DNA from: Haloterrigena salina JCM 13891
GTDB taxonomy: Archaea; Halobacteriota; Halobacteria; Halobacteriales; Natrialbaceae
Direction of reading: 5' to 3'
DNA: 54,559 nucleotides
Assembly (NCBI RefSeq): GCF_000337495.1
Contig: NZ_AOIS01000064.1
Coordinates: forward strand, 1 to 54,559
The notes below the pieces were generated by a model. That model made no database searches. It saw only the letters and a program-made list of their open reading frames with translations, and was not told the DNA's origin. The position numbers were made by a program, and so were the translations under genes. How positions within the stretch are numbered: the first letter of the stretch is position 1; each line of letters begins with the position of its first letter. This document shows positions 15,629 to 24,708 of this stretch, in pieces.

Positions 15629-16657
15629 TCAGTCCTCGAGCAGGGGCTCGAGTTCGGCGGCGAGGGTCTCGCCCATCCTGATCATCGCGTTGTCGCCGGG
15701 GTGGACCAGATCGGTCGTCAGCCCCCCGATCGTCGGGAGCAGTTCGGGTCCCTCGAGGAGGTGGACGTTGTCGTGGGACGTTTCGGCGACGATTTCGCGC
15801 AGTTCCTCGCGGAACCGCTCGCAGCGCTCGGTCTCGCCGTCGCTCCGACAGACGTCCATGGCGTTGCGGAAGATGGTAATTGCGACGACCGGTTTGTCGG
15901 GATGGGCGCTCGCCACGCGTTCGATCAGCCGTTCGGCCCGCTCGCGGAACTCCGCGGGCTCGAACGTGCCGACCATGTTCACCGAGACCGAGAGCGTCGC
16001 GACGTCCCAGTCGTCGCGCTCGGCGATGTGGTCGGCCATCGCGGCGTCGCAGTAGGCGGTGCCACAGGAGCCGAGATTGACGAGGTCGGCGTCGAGTCGG
16101 CGCGCCGTCTGGTCGACGTAGGTCAGGTGCTCGGCCAGGGGCGCCTCGCCCTCAGTGATCGAGGTGCCGTAGGCGAGATAGCGCCGGTCGGGGAGTTCCT
16201 CGTTTCGCGGCGGCCGGACGTCGCCCTCGACGCCGTGGTAGACCATCGGTCCGCCGCGGTGTTCGCCCGGTAGCCGGATCCGACAGACGCGGGGATCGAA
16301 GGCGAGGTCCTCGACGGCCGACGGCTCGAGGTCGGCGAGTTTCTCCGGCAGCGAGACCTCGATCGCGGTCGGCTCCGGGCCGACGACGACCTCCGTCGAG
16401 CCCTGGATCGGCCCCCAGAAGACGCGGACGGTTCCCTCCTCGGCGCTCCCGCCGGAGACCGTCGAGAGCGTTACCGTCGCGTCGCCGTCGGGGATGAACC
16501 GGAGTTCGACGCCCGCGGGATGGCGCATCCGGGACTGCGCGCCGTCGTTGAGTTCGGTCCGTACCGATTCCGGAACTCGCTGGAGCAACTGCCCGTCTCG
16601 ACCCTCGACCGGTCGACGATCGCCGACGTTGTGGAATTGGATGTCATCCACTTGCAT
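15629..16657 (-). CDS. SGNH/GDSL-family hydrolase
   Basis: 342 residues in two parts: an N-terminal beta-rich domain (about 1-150, jelly-roll-like) and a C-terminal SGNH domain. Block I is YLAYGTSITEG (Ser in GTS as nucleophile), block II is LVNLGSCGTAYC (Gly), block III is SVSVNMVGTF (Asn), and block V is TDLVHPGD (Asp and His). All four SGNH residues are therefore present, and an esterase or lipase-like acyl-ester hydrolase is likely, perhaps on glycans. No signal peptide is visible, so it is presumably cytosolic. The substrate is unknown. Confidence 0.82.
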   Translation of the reverse strand: MQVDDIQFHNVGDRRPVEGRDGQLLQRVPESVRTELNDGAQSRMRHPAGVELRFIPDGDATVTLSTVSGGSAEEGTVRVFWGPIQGSTEVVVGPEPTAIEVSLPEKLADLEPSAVEDLAFDPRVCRIRLPGEHRGGPMVYHGVEGDVRPPRNEELPDRRYLAYGTSITEGEAPLAEHLTYVDQTARRLDADLVNLGSCGTAYCDAAMADHIAERDDWDVATLSVSVNMVGTFEPAEFRERAERLIERVASAHPDKPVVAITIFRNAMDVCRSDGETERCERFREELREIVAETSHDNVHLLEGPELLPTIGGLTTDLVHPGDNAMIRMGETLAAELEPLLED

Positions 16658-16737
16658 AGTTCAACAGACTTTCCCAACGGCTTATAGCTCCGGTCTCTCG
16701 CCCCCACGTTTACCAGTCGGTGCGTGTAACTCGAGGC

Positions 16738-17592
16738 ATGGTTCGCGACCGAATCGAGCGGATCGGCGTCGTCGGCGCGGGAACGATGGGTAGCGGCATC
16801 GCACAGGTCGCCGCGACCAACGGGTACGACGTCGTGATGCGCGACATCGAGCAGGAGTTCGTCGAGAGCGGCTTCGAGACCATCGCGGACAGCCTCAACC
16901 GCCTCGAGAGCCGGGACGCCATAGCGGACGATCCCGAGACGATCCGCGATCGGATCGAGGGGACGACGCTCATCGACGAGCTGTCGGACTGCGACCTCGT
17001 CGTCGAGGCCGCCCTCGAGGAGCTCGACGTGAAGAAAGACGTCTTCGCCGATCTCGAGCGGGTCTGCGACGAGGACGTGTTGCTCGCGACGAACACGAGC
17101 ACGCTCTCGATCACCTCGATCGCGAGCGACTTAGAGCACCCCGAGCGGGTGATCGGCCTGCACTTCATGAACCCCGTTCCGATCATGGAAGGCGTCGAGG
17201 TGGTCGTCGGCGAGAAGACGACCGAGGCGGCGACCGAGCTCGCACATGACCTCGCCGAAGAGCTGGAGAAGACGACCTGGGAGGCCGACGACAAACCCGG
17301 CTTCGTTACCAACCGCATCCTGATGCCGTGGATCAACGAGGGGATCCGGGCCTTCGACGAGGGCGTCGCGACGAAGGAGGACATCGACGCGGGGATGGAA
17401 CTCGGCACGAACGTCCCCATGGGCCCGCTGACGCTGGCCGATCACATCGGGCTGGACGTCTGCCTGCACGCCTCCGAGACCTTACACGAGGAACTCGGTG
17501 ATCGCTACACGCCCGCCTACCTCCTCAAACGGAAGGTCGAGGCCGGCGACCTCGGCAAGAAGACGGGGAAGGGGTTCTACGAGTACGAGTAG
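16738..17592 (+). CDS. hbd: 3-hydroxyacyl-CoA dehydrogenase
   Basis: 284 residues, the size of single-domain 3-hydroxybutyryl-CoA dehydrogenases. Oxidises (S)-3-hydroxyacyl-CoA with NAD. The NAD-binding loop is GAGTMGSG (13-20), catalytic His lies in HFMNPVPIMEGVE, and the C-terminal dimer domain contains DKPGFVTNRILMPWINE and ADHIGLDVC. I use the ATG at 16738 rather than the GTG at 16720 because the Rossmann strand follows at normal distance. With the acyl-CoA ligase and dehydrogenase further along the window it supports fatty-acid or polyhydroxyalkanoate metabolism. Confidence 0.92.
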   Translation: MVRDRIERIGVVGAGTMGSGIAQVAATNGYDVVMRDIEQEFVESGFETIADSLNRLESRDAIADDPETIRDRIEGTTLIDELSDCDLVVEAALEELDVKKDVFADLERVCDEDVLLATNTSTLSITSIASDLEHPERVIGLHFMNPVPIMEGVEVVVGEKTTEAATELAHDLAEELEKTTWEADDKPGFVTNRILMPWINEGIRAFDEGVATKEDIDAGMELGTNVPMGPLTLADHIGLDVCLHASETLHEELGDRYTPAYLLKRKVEAGDLGKKTGKGFYEYE

Positions 17593-17747
17593 CGCCTCGA
17601 ATCGGTAGCCGATACGAGCAGCGCCCTCGAGTCGGCGGTCGTTTCCTCGAGTCGAGGGACGCGAGTTACCGGAGTCCCGCTGACCGACCCAGTTCCGTCG
17701 GTTCCGACACCGAATCTTCTTGCCGTCTACGGACGTCGGTTCGCGCA

Positions 17748-18980
17748 ATGAATCGATCGTCCGCCTCCGAACCCGACTCCGAACGCGGCGCTGAGAGCGA
17801 TCGGCTCTCCGGCCGCGTCCGCGACATCGAGCCCCAGGGGATCCGCGTGATGTTCGAACTGGCCGCCGAGTACGAGCGCGAGTACGGGGACGAGGTCGAC
17901 CTCGTCCACCTCGAGTTCGGCGAACCCGACTTCGACACGCCGGCACACGTCGTCGACGCGGCGTTCGAGGCCGCCCGCGACGGGGCGACCCGATACACCT
18001 CGAACGCGGGCCTGCCGGCGCTCAGGGAGTCGATCGCCGAGACGCTATCGGCCGACCTGGCGGTCGATCCCGAGTCGGAACTCGTCGTCACGAACGGCGG
18101 CGTCGAGGCGCTGCACCTCGCGATCCAGACGGTCGCCGACCCCGGCGAGGAGGTCGTCGTGCCGACGCCCGCGTGGCCGAATCCGATCTCGCAGGCGAAG
18201 CTCGCCGACGCCGTTCCCGTCGAGGTGCCGATGCCGGCCGACGAGGGGTTCGAACCCGATCCCGAGCGGATCGTCGACGCCATCGGTCCGGACACGGCGG
18301 CGGTCACGCTGACCTCGCCCTCGAACCCGACCGGGCGGGCGTACGCCGCCGACGCCGTCGAACGCGTCGTCGACGCCGCTGCCGACCACGGCGCCTACGT
18401 GATCGCGGACGAAGTCTACAGGGAGCTCACCTACGACGAGATCCCGCCCCGCGTCGCGAACGTCACCGACCGCGACGAGCGGGTCCTCTCGATCGACTCC
18501 TTCTCGAAGACCTACGCGATGACCGGCTGGCGCGTCGGCTGGCTCGCCGGCCCCGCGGACGTCGTTTCACAGGTCGCGAAGATCCACGAGAGCACGACGT
18601 CCTGCGTCAACACGCCCGCCCAGTACGCCGCGATCGAGGCGCTGACCGGACCTCAGGAGCCGTTCCGCGAAATGGCCGCCGCCTTCCGCTCCCGCCGGGA
18701 CTACGTCGTCGACCGCCTCGAGTCGATCCCCCGCGTGTCCGTCGCTCGACCCGAGGGGGCCTTCTACGCGTTCGTCGACGTGAGCGCGCTCGAGGGCTCG
18801 AGCGTGGACGTCGCCGAGCGACTCCTCTACGAGCAGGGCGTCGTCACGGCGCCGGGGACGGCCTTCGGCGCCGGCGGCGAGGGACATCTCCGGCTGAGCT
18901 TTGCGAACGACCGCGACCGCCTCGAACTGGGACTCGATCGGCTCGAGGAACTGGTTCGAACCGAACTAGACGCTGAGTGA
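17748..18980 (+). CDS. PLP-dependent class I/II aminotransferase
   Basis: 410 residues of fold-type I. The PLP-binding Lys254 lies in SIDSFSKTYAMTGWRVGW; SPSNPTGRAY (190-199), ADEVYREL (220-227) and a C-terminal Arg in GHLRLSF complete the active site. It is similar to aspartate/aromatic aminotransferases of archaea, but the amino-donor preference cannot be read from sequence. The first 20 residues are a Ser/Glu-rich extension typical of haloarchaea. The 155-bp gap upstream holds no gene. Confidence 0.9.
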   Translation: MNRSSASEPDSERGAESDRLSGRVRDIEPQGIRVMFELAAEYEREYGDEVDLVHLEFGEPDFDTPAHVVDAAFEAARDGATRYTSNAGLPALRESIAETLSADLAVDPESELVVTNGGVEALHLAIQTVADPGEEVVVPTPAWPNPISQAKLADAVPVEVPMPADEGFEPDPERIVDAIGPDTAAVTLTSPSNPTGRAYAADAVERVVDAAADHGAYVIADEVYRELTYDEIPPRVANVTDRDERVLSIDSFSKTYAMTGWRVGWLAGPADVVSQVAKIHESTTSCVNTPAQYAAIEALTGPQEPFREMAAAFRSRRDYVVDRLESIPRVSVARPEGAFYAFVDVSALEGSSVDVAERLLYEQGVVTAPGTAFGAGGEGHLRLSFANDRDRLELGLDRLEELVRTELDAE

Positions 18981-19120
18981 TCGTCCCAGTCGACGCACTA
19001 CGGGTGCGTTAGTCAGCGCGGTCTGAGAAACCGGCGTGCGGTATCGGGGATGGACGGACCAGCGGTCTCGAGAGAGCTGCAGAAACGGTCTCCGATCCAC
19101 TGTCACTGACCGTACCGCAA

Positions 19121-20410
19121 TCACTCGTTTTCGAACGCGACGATTCCCTCGGCGGTGGCGACGAGACAGATGCCATCGACGAGGGTGACCGACTGAACGT
19201 AGTCGTCGAAGTCGTGACGCTCGAGGACGTCTCCGCTCGCGAGATCGACGAGAACGAGTTCTTCCATCACCAGGAGGAACACCGTTTCTCCGGCCACTGC
19301 CACCGAACGAACGGATGCGTCTTCGTCCGCGTCGGGTTCGAACGCCCACTGTTCGCGTCCCGTCGTCGGATCGATCGCGTGCAGGCTGTCGGACTCAGAC
19401 GTTCTATCGGAGTTGACGACTAGCAGGGCGTCGCTCGAGAAGGCGGCCGGTTCGAGCCCCGGAGGTGCAGTATTCCCGGATATCTCCGGGTGCGTCTCCG
19501 GCGTCACCCAGTCCGTTTCGCCGGTCTCCGCATCGAGGGCGATCAGCAATCCGCCGAACGTGTGGCAGAAGAGGCGTTCGCTTCCGGCCACGATACGGCC
19601 TCGAATCCCATCGTTGAGGTCCTTCTCGTTCGGGTGAAAGTGCCGGGAGACATTCGTCTCTCGGCGGCGCTCGCCCGTCTCAGCGTCGAGGAAGAGAAGG
19701 TCACCGTCGGTGCCGGTGTTCAACACGACAGTATCATCGGCGTACAAGACGGTCGACCAGACGCCTCTTTCGAGGCTCTTCTGCCAACACTCCTCGCCGG
19801 TGTGAGCGTCGACACCGATCAGGTCCCGAGAACCGTAGAAGACGAGCAGCCCCGCCTCGAGCGCCGCTATGACGCGGTCACTGCTCACGTCGCTGGTCCA
19901 CTGTTCGCTCCCGTTAGCCGTGGCGATCGCCCTCGAGACGCTCTCTCCGTCGTCGCCACCTTGCCCGAAAAACAGGGAATCGCCGCCCGCCATCAGGGAG
20001 AGACTGCTTCCCGACGCGATCGGTTCCGTCCACTGTTCGTCGCCGGTGTACAGATCGTACGAAGTGACGAAATCAGGCGCGAGGAGCCCCGCGACGAACA
20101 CGGATCCGTTGATCGCGACGGGTTGTCCGGGGTGTTCGCTATCGACGCTCTACCGTTCGGTCAGGCCGGGCGCAGGTGCGCTTTCGGACCGGACTGCGCG
20201 AGTGTTCGATCCGTCGTAGTCAGGGAGCGGCCAGTCCAGCGGCGACACGTCAACTGGTGTGGGAGTACAGCCGTCATCGCGAAAAAAATTCGACCCGTAG
20301 GCGTATCCGCCGAGTGCGCCGACTCCCAAACAGAAACCGCTGGCTGCCAGTAGCTGGCGACGAGAGAGCGTATAGTTCCGGCCGGAGACCATCGTATTAC
20401 GATAATCCAA
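19121..20410 (-). pseudogene. PQQ-type beta-propeller exported protein, amber-interrupted
   Basis: One reading frame runs from 20410 to 19121 with a single internal TAG at 20150-20152. Upstream of it lies a Tat-like signal (SRRQLLAASGFCLGVGALGG) and a short linker; downstream lie six or so propeller blades with repeats such as DAHTGEECW, DAETGETDW and DPTTGREQW. The sequence reads LTER-stop-SVDSEHPGQP. A Trp codon TGG to TAG is the simplest change, since this position commonly precedes the first blade. If real, only the blades from the GTG at 20101 could be made, without a signal. Intact relatives are exported propellers of unknown role. Confidence 0.8.
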
Positions 20411-20518
20411 TCAGCGCTAAAAACATTTCATAATACTATCTACTTGAGCTCCTACTTCCTGTCGCCGCGACTCCGGACCGCGACCACCGGTCGAACCCCC
20501 GTTCGATCCACCTCAATG

Positions 20519-20527
20519 TTTTTATAT
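20519..20527 (+). promoter_or_regulatory. TATA box for the 20550 gene
   Basis: TTTTTATAT lies 23-31 bases before the ATG at 20550. This spacing supports the second of two in-frame ATGs (20541 and 20550) as a leaderless start. Confidence 0.5.
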
Positions 20528-20549
20528 CTTATATTCGAATATGGAAAAT

Positions 20550-21851
20550 ATGCGCGCCTCCCGCCCCGTCATCGTCGCCCTCCTCTGTCTCGTCAGCCTC
20601 GCGGGAATCGCCGCCGTCGCGGGCGCACCGCCGCCGACGCAACTCTGCGGGGTCTGTGGCTCCGACGTGACTGACGAAACGGGGACCGACGGGACGGGGA
20701 TCGACGGCGCGACCGGGGCGGGGACGCTCGATATCCACGTCGACGAACGCGGCGATTCCCTCTGGCGGGCCCGCGTCCCCGTCGACTCCTCGGCCGCCGA
20801 CCGATACCGGACCAACGAGAGCGCCCTCGAGGCGGCGGTCGACGACGCGTGGACGCCCTATCACGTGGCCGAGGGCGACGTCGGCGCCGTCGAATCGACG
20901 CTCGAGGGGGATACGGTGGTCGTCGAGTACGCCGTCGATGACGTCGCCAGACAGGGCGTCGGCGACGCCTGGATCGTCGATTACTTCGCTCTCGGAACGT
21001 CGAACGCTCGCTACGGCCGGACGGCCGAGCGCGTGACGATCCACGCGCCCAGGGGGACGGAAATCACGAACCGCGTCCCGGACGCCACGGTGGACGAGAA
21101 TACCGCGACGTGGACGGACGACGCCGAGTTCGACGGGCAGACGTACGTCACCTACGGCAGCGGCGGCGTGCTCGGAGCGGCGGCCGGCTATGCCACGATC
21201 GGCCTCGAGATCGGTCCGACGGCCCTCGAGCACGGGGTGCGCGGCGGCGCCGCGCTCGGCCTCCTCGTCGGATTCGTCGGCGTCGCGGTCTGTCGAACCG
21301 ACCTGGGAATCGCCGCGTTCGACGCCGCGACGCTCGAGCGACTGATCGCGGCCGTCGGCGCCGTCGGGGCGGCAGGCTTCCTCGTCGTCGGCGCGGCCGC
21401 GACCGACGCCGGCCTCGCGCCGGGCGCCGTCGCGCTGGCCTCGCTCGGGGTCGGATACGCCCTGCTGGGGAGCGGGGCGCGCCGCCTCGGCCGTCGGCTC
21501 GAGACCCGCGGACTCGTCGGACTGTCGCTCCTCGCGACGGGCGTCGCCGGCGGGGTCGCCCTCCTGCTCGCCGGCCCGCCGGTGTACGCGATCCCGCTTT
21601 GTTTCGGCGCGGCCACCGCGCTCTGCCTTCCGATCGGGTACGTCGCCGAGCGCGGGCGGTTCCCGGTCGCGCTCGTCGTGGGCGCCGCGGTCGCGCCGAT
21701 CGTCGCGATCGCGAGCGTCGCGCCCGTCTCCGCGTTCGGCTACGGACCGGCTCTGTACGGCCTCCTCCTGTTGCCGTGGGTCGCGGCCGTCGCCGCCTTC
21801 GGCTACCCGCTCGCGCTGCTCGGCCGACGGCTCGCGTTCGGCGTCGACTGA
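20550..21851 (+). CDS. Exported-domain polytopic membrane protein, unknown family
   Basis: 433 residues. A signal-like helix (MRASRPVIVALLCLVSLAG) is followed by a CGVC pair, an extracytoplasmic domain of about 170 residues rich in beta-like Val/Thr segments, and then eight or so hydrophobic helices with Ala/Gly/Val-rich composition. The start at 20550 is chosen by TATA spacing; 20541 is the alternative. I do not recognise the family. The layout, an exported sensor-like domain on a membrane bundle, is common among uncharacterised haloarchaeal proteins. It is divergent from the broken PQQ-propeller gene. Confidence 0.65.
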   Translation: MRASRPVIVALLCLVSLAGIAAVAGAPPPTQLCGVCGSDVTDETGTDGTGIDGATGAGTLDIHVDERGDSLWRARVPVDSSAADRYRTNESALEAAVDDAWTPYHVAEGDVGAVESTLEGDTVVVEYAVDDVARQGVGDAWIVDYFALGTSNARYGRTAERVTIHAPRGTEITNRVPDATVDENTATWTDDAEFDGQTYVTYGSGGVLGAAAGYATIGLEIGPTALEHGVRGGAALGLLVGFVGVAVCRTDLGIAAFDAATLERLIAAVGAVGAAGFLVVGAAATDAGLAPGAVALASLGVGYALLGSGARRLGRRLETRGLVGLSLLATGVAGGVALLLAGPPVYAIPLCFGAATALCLPIGYVAERGRFPVALVVGAAVAPIVAIASVAPVSAFGYGPALYGLLLLPWVAAVAAFGYPLALLGRRLAFGVD

Positions 21852-22088
21852 CGGCGCGAGGGCGGAATCGAAATCGGCAGAAGCGGACGACAAAATGGAC
21901 CGAAGTGAGGATCGAAACGGACAGCAACGGACGGAGGCGGACCTCGAGTCGCGTTCCGGCACGATGCCAGTCCTCGATTACGCGCCGGTGTCCGATGTTC
22001 GGAAAGGGACGATCGAGTCGTTCGCACGGATCATCCCGATAACTGACGCATGCGTAGCTGTAAGCGGACCGGCGTCGAAGGGCCTGTC

Positions 22089-22346
22089 ATGGGTCGAAGT
22101 GTTCACCTAAACAACATCGAGCCGGTGCTCGAGGAACTCGACTACCCGATCTCCCGGGACGCGGCCGCCGACCAGTGCGACGACGTGACGCTGGTCCTGG
22201 CCGACGGCGAGGAGAACCTCGGCGACCTCGTCGCCGAGTCGGGAGGCGACGAGTTCTCGTCGATGGACGATCTGGAATCGGAAGTGTTCAACCTCCTCCC
22301 CCGCCACGCCGTCGGCGAGCCCTACCAGTCCGAAGGGGAAGGATAG
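22089..22346 (+). CDS. DUF5789-like small protein
   Basis: 85 acidic residues beginning MGRSVHLNNIEPVLEELDYP, with the pattern of DUF5789 proteins: a short helical start, a central VTLVLADGEENLGDLV segment and the end LPRHAVGEPYQSEGEG. The function is unknown. An ATG in frame at 22050 is possible, but its extra residues are basic and unlike the family. The 237-bp gap upstream contains no credible gene. Confidence 0.75.
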   Translation: MGRSVHLNNIEPVLEELDYPISRDAAADQCDDVTLVLADGEENLGDLVAESGGDEFSSMDDLESEVFNLLPRHAVGEPYQSEGEG

Positions 22347-22475
22347 CGGGGACGGAACGATATCGGCGCCGAACTCGCCGTCGAACTCGGCGACATCGGA
22401 CGGACACTCGAGGAACGCGTCGCGCCGTTGGACGCGTGCGAAATCGACGACCGAGCGAAGCGGTCAGTGGTGTAA
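22347..22475 (+). other. Coding-like tail in frame after the DUF5789 stop
   Basis: Immediately after the TAG at 22344-22346 the same frame continues open for 42 codons to TAA at 22473-22475 (NDIGAELAVELGDIGRTLEE and on), with strongly GC-ending codons and acidic, helical character. It has no start codon of its own. It may be the 3' remnant of a lost gene or the result of stop-codon gain. It overlaps the end of the convergent synthase gene by 12 bases. Confidence 0.3.
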
Positions 22476-23510
22476 CGGTTTCTCCGCCATCTCCTTGCGC
22501 AGTTCGGCCAGGTTCGACCGCGAGACGCCGTCTTCGAACTGCTGGAGCAACGCGAAGACCTCGGCACGAGAGACCTTCACGTCGCCCTCGCGGACGACGT
22601 CCTCGGGGCGCTCGCGCAGTTCGCGGAGCGTCCCGACGGCCAGCAGGTAGGGGATCGCCCACGCGGAGAGCCGGTTACCGTGGTGTTCGGGGACGACCTC
22701 GAGGTACCGCTGGGCGTCGTCGAGGTAGCGCTCGGCGCGGCCTGTCACCCGCTTGATGACGTTCGTGACGCCACCGTGGTGGGCCTCGTCGGTGACCGCC
22801 TCGACGTCGACGTCCTCCGCCGCGAGCCACTCGGCGGGGAGGTAGACGTTGTTCTCCTCGTGGTAGTCGTCCTCGACGTCCTTCGCGATGTTGACCAGTT
22901 GCAAGAGGAGGGCGAACGAACGGGCGTTCTCTCGCATCTCGTCGGCCCGCTCTCGAGAGGTGCCGCGGGCGACCAGCCCGGTGATCAGCGTCCCGACGGT
23001 GCCAGCGGCGTACCAGCAGTACTCCTCGAGTTCCTCGACGGTCTGTAAGCGCAGTCCGCCCTCGGTGGCGTAGCGGTCGGTGAACATCGCCATGCCGTCG
23101 ACGAGTTCCCGAACCGGTTCGCGCATGATCTCGCGGGGCTCGTCGGCAAGCGACTCGAAGGTCCCCAGCACCCGCGGCGTCTGGGCGACGACCTCCCAGT
23201 CGTCGCTGCGTTCCTCGGGGAGCCACGGCTCGACGTCGGCCATGAACTCCGAGACGGTCCGGTCGGCGTCCGGATCGAGCACGCGATCGTATTCGGTGAG
23301 CAATTCCGTCTGCGTTTCCGGCGGAATGTGTCCCGCATCTTCGATCGTGTCGGCGACCCGACAAAGGAGGTATCCCAGACAGATGTGTCTCGCCATCGGC
23401 TCCTCGAGCCGATCGATCGTTATCGAAAAGGTCCGCGAAACGCCGTGAACCGCGTCGTAACACCACTCCAGGTCGGCGTCAGTTGGAGGTTCGGGCTGGC
23501 CCGTGGTCAT
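22464..23510 (-). CDS. Squalene/phytoene synthase family protein
   Basis: 348 residues. Condenses two isoprenyl diphosphates head-to-head. The two Asp-rich sites are visible: CRVADTIEDAGH (around 50-60) and LVNIAKDVEDDYHEENNVY (around 208-226), with YCWYAAGTVG between. The second motif and the YLPAEWL sequence are closer to squalene synthase than to phytoene synthase, but bacterial-type CrtB enzymes share much of this. Haloarchaea make both squalene and C50 carotenoids, so either product fits. No other carotenoid gene is adjacent. Confidence 0.85.
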   Translation of the reverse strand: MTTGQPEPPTDADLEWCYDAVHGVSRTFSITIDRLEEPMARHICLGYLLCRVADTIEDAGHIPPETQTELLTEYDRVLDPDADRTVSEFMADVEPWLPEERSDDWEVVAQTPRVLGTFESLADEPREIMREPVRELVDGMAMFTDRYATEGGLRLQTVEELEEYCWYAAGTVGTLITGLVARGTSRERADEMRENARSFALLLQLVNIAKDVEDDYHEENNVYLPAEWLAAEDVDVEAVTDEAHHGGVTNVIKRVTGRAERYLDDAQRYLEVVPEHHGNRLSAWAIPYLLAVGTLRELRERPEDVVREGDVKVSRAEVFALLQQFEDGVSRSNLAELRKEMAEKPLHH

Positions 23511-23687
23511 CTACTCGAGTCCATTTCGACCTCTCCCGGGAAAAACACCCCGGTCGCGGCGTGTTCTTCCGGTCGACGTGAACGTCGGCGTCCAAACCCG
23601 GGGACGGGAGAGGGGCGGCGAGAGCGCGCCGGCGGCCCGGCAGTTCCCGCCGCAACTCGTTTCCCGCCGCGCGGCCAAAGCGCGGTC

Positions 23688-24329
23688 GTGACTCGGACCG
23701 TACTCGTCGCCGGCGCACACGGACAGGTCGGACAGCACGTCATCGAACTGCTCGCCGAGCGCGGCGACACCGCTCGAGCGATGGTTCGCGATCCGGACCA
23801 GACCGACGAGATGGAAGCACTGGGCGGCGATCCCGTCGTCGCGGATCTGACCGAGGACGTCGCGGACGCGGTCGAGGGCTGCGACGCGATCGTCTTCGCC
23901 GCCGGCTCGGGCGGCGAGGACGTCTACGGCGTCGACCGCGACGGCGCGATCAACCTGATCGACGCCGCCGAAGACGCGGGCGTCGACCGATTCGTCATGC
24001 TCAGTTCGATGGGCGCCGACGACCCGGAGTCGGGCCCTGACGCCCTCGAGGACTACCTGATCGCCAAGGCCGAGGCCGACGAGTACCTCCGCCAGAGCGA
24101 TCTGCAGGAGACGACCGTCCGGCCGGGCGAACTGACGACCGACTCCGGCACCGGGACGGTCAAAGTCGGCGACGACATCGGGCTGGACGCCGGCGACATC
24201 CCCCGAGAGGATGTCGCCCGGACGCTCGTGGTCGCGCTCGAGCACGACGAACTCATCGGCGAGACGTTCGAACTCCTCTCGGGCGACGAACCGATCGAGG
24301 AGGCCCTCGAGACGATCGCTCCGCGATGA
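23688..24329 (+). CDS. Atypical SDR / NAD(P)-binding sugar-epimerase-like protein
   Basis: 213 residues starting at a GTG (VTRTVLVAGAHGQVGQHVIE). The glycine-rich loop GAHGQVG (8-14) and MLSSMGADD fit the atypical SDR group of NAD(P)-binding proteins (YwnB/NmrA-like). The usual Tyr-Lys pair appears as YLIAKAEAD, where Lys is present. The frame is open far upstream, to 23328, but the preceding residues are not homologous to anything and overlap the antisense synthase start. Such proteins often sense redox state or reduce flavins; the substrate is unknown. Confidence 0.82.
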   Translation: MTRTVLVAGAHGQVGQHVIELLAERGDTARAMVRDPDQTDEMEALGGDPVVADLTEDVADAVEGCDAIVFAAGSGGEDVYGVDRDGAINLIDAAEDAGVDRFVMLSSMGADDPESGPDALEDYLIAKAEADEYLRQSDLQETTVRPGELTTDSGTGTVKVGDDIGLDAGDIPREDVARTLVVALEHDELIGETFELLSGDEPIEEALETIAPR

Positions 24330-24708
24330 CGGACGATCGGACTCGAGCGGTCCCGTCGGCCGCCTCGGAGTCAAGCGGTTCGAGAGACCCCAGTCTCTCA
24401 TCCGGGGCACTCGGCTTGCTCCGCCTGTAGACACGACTATCCCGCAGCGGTCGCAACACCTTCGGACGACCCCCGACTCCGCCTTATGGAGGCGCTCCGC
24501 CACAGTACTGCTCGCACAGCCGATAGTAGCCACTGAAAGTCACTGCACACTCGATCGCAGGACGGCTTCGCGATCGGTGTATAATTCGTTTCAGTGGCTA
24601 CTATAGCTCCACGTCGGCCTTTCGGCCGCGTGAACGGGCACTGTTCAGCGTCGTCGACGATGGTCGTATGGAAAGAGTGATGTGTTGTTCATGATTATCG
24701 TAGTGAAT
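24330..24708. other. Intergenic region with hairpin and repeat element
   Basis: No gene is visible. A 7-bp hairpin GAGAGAC/GTCTCTC with loop CCCA lies at 24382-24399. The second 86-bp MITE-like element occupies 24521-24606. The remainder, including the 100 bases before the acyl-CoA ligase, shows no clear TATA box at the expected spacing. Confidence 0.5.
24521..24606 (-). mobile_element. 86-bp MITE-like element, copy 2
   Basis: Read on the minus strand this copy begins CTATAGTAGCCACTGAAA and ends TTTCAGTGGCTACTATCG, with an inner inverted repeat around CGATCGC/GCGATCG. It is the same length as copy 1 (12842-12927), in inverted orientation, and aligns without gaps; the shared outer ends and GAAACGAATTA block are nearly identical while the centre varies. 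Compensating changes in the inner stem suggest that the folded form matters. Confidence 0.7.

Noticed and set aside
20150-20152. TAG read as pyrrolysine
   Set aside because: No pyrrolysine genes or methyltransferase context are visible; a Trp to stop change is far simpler.
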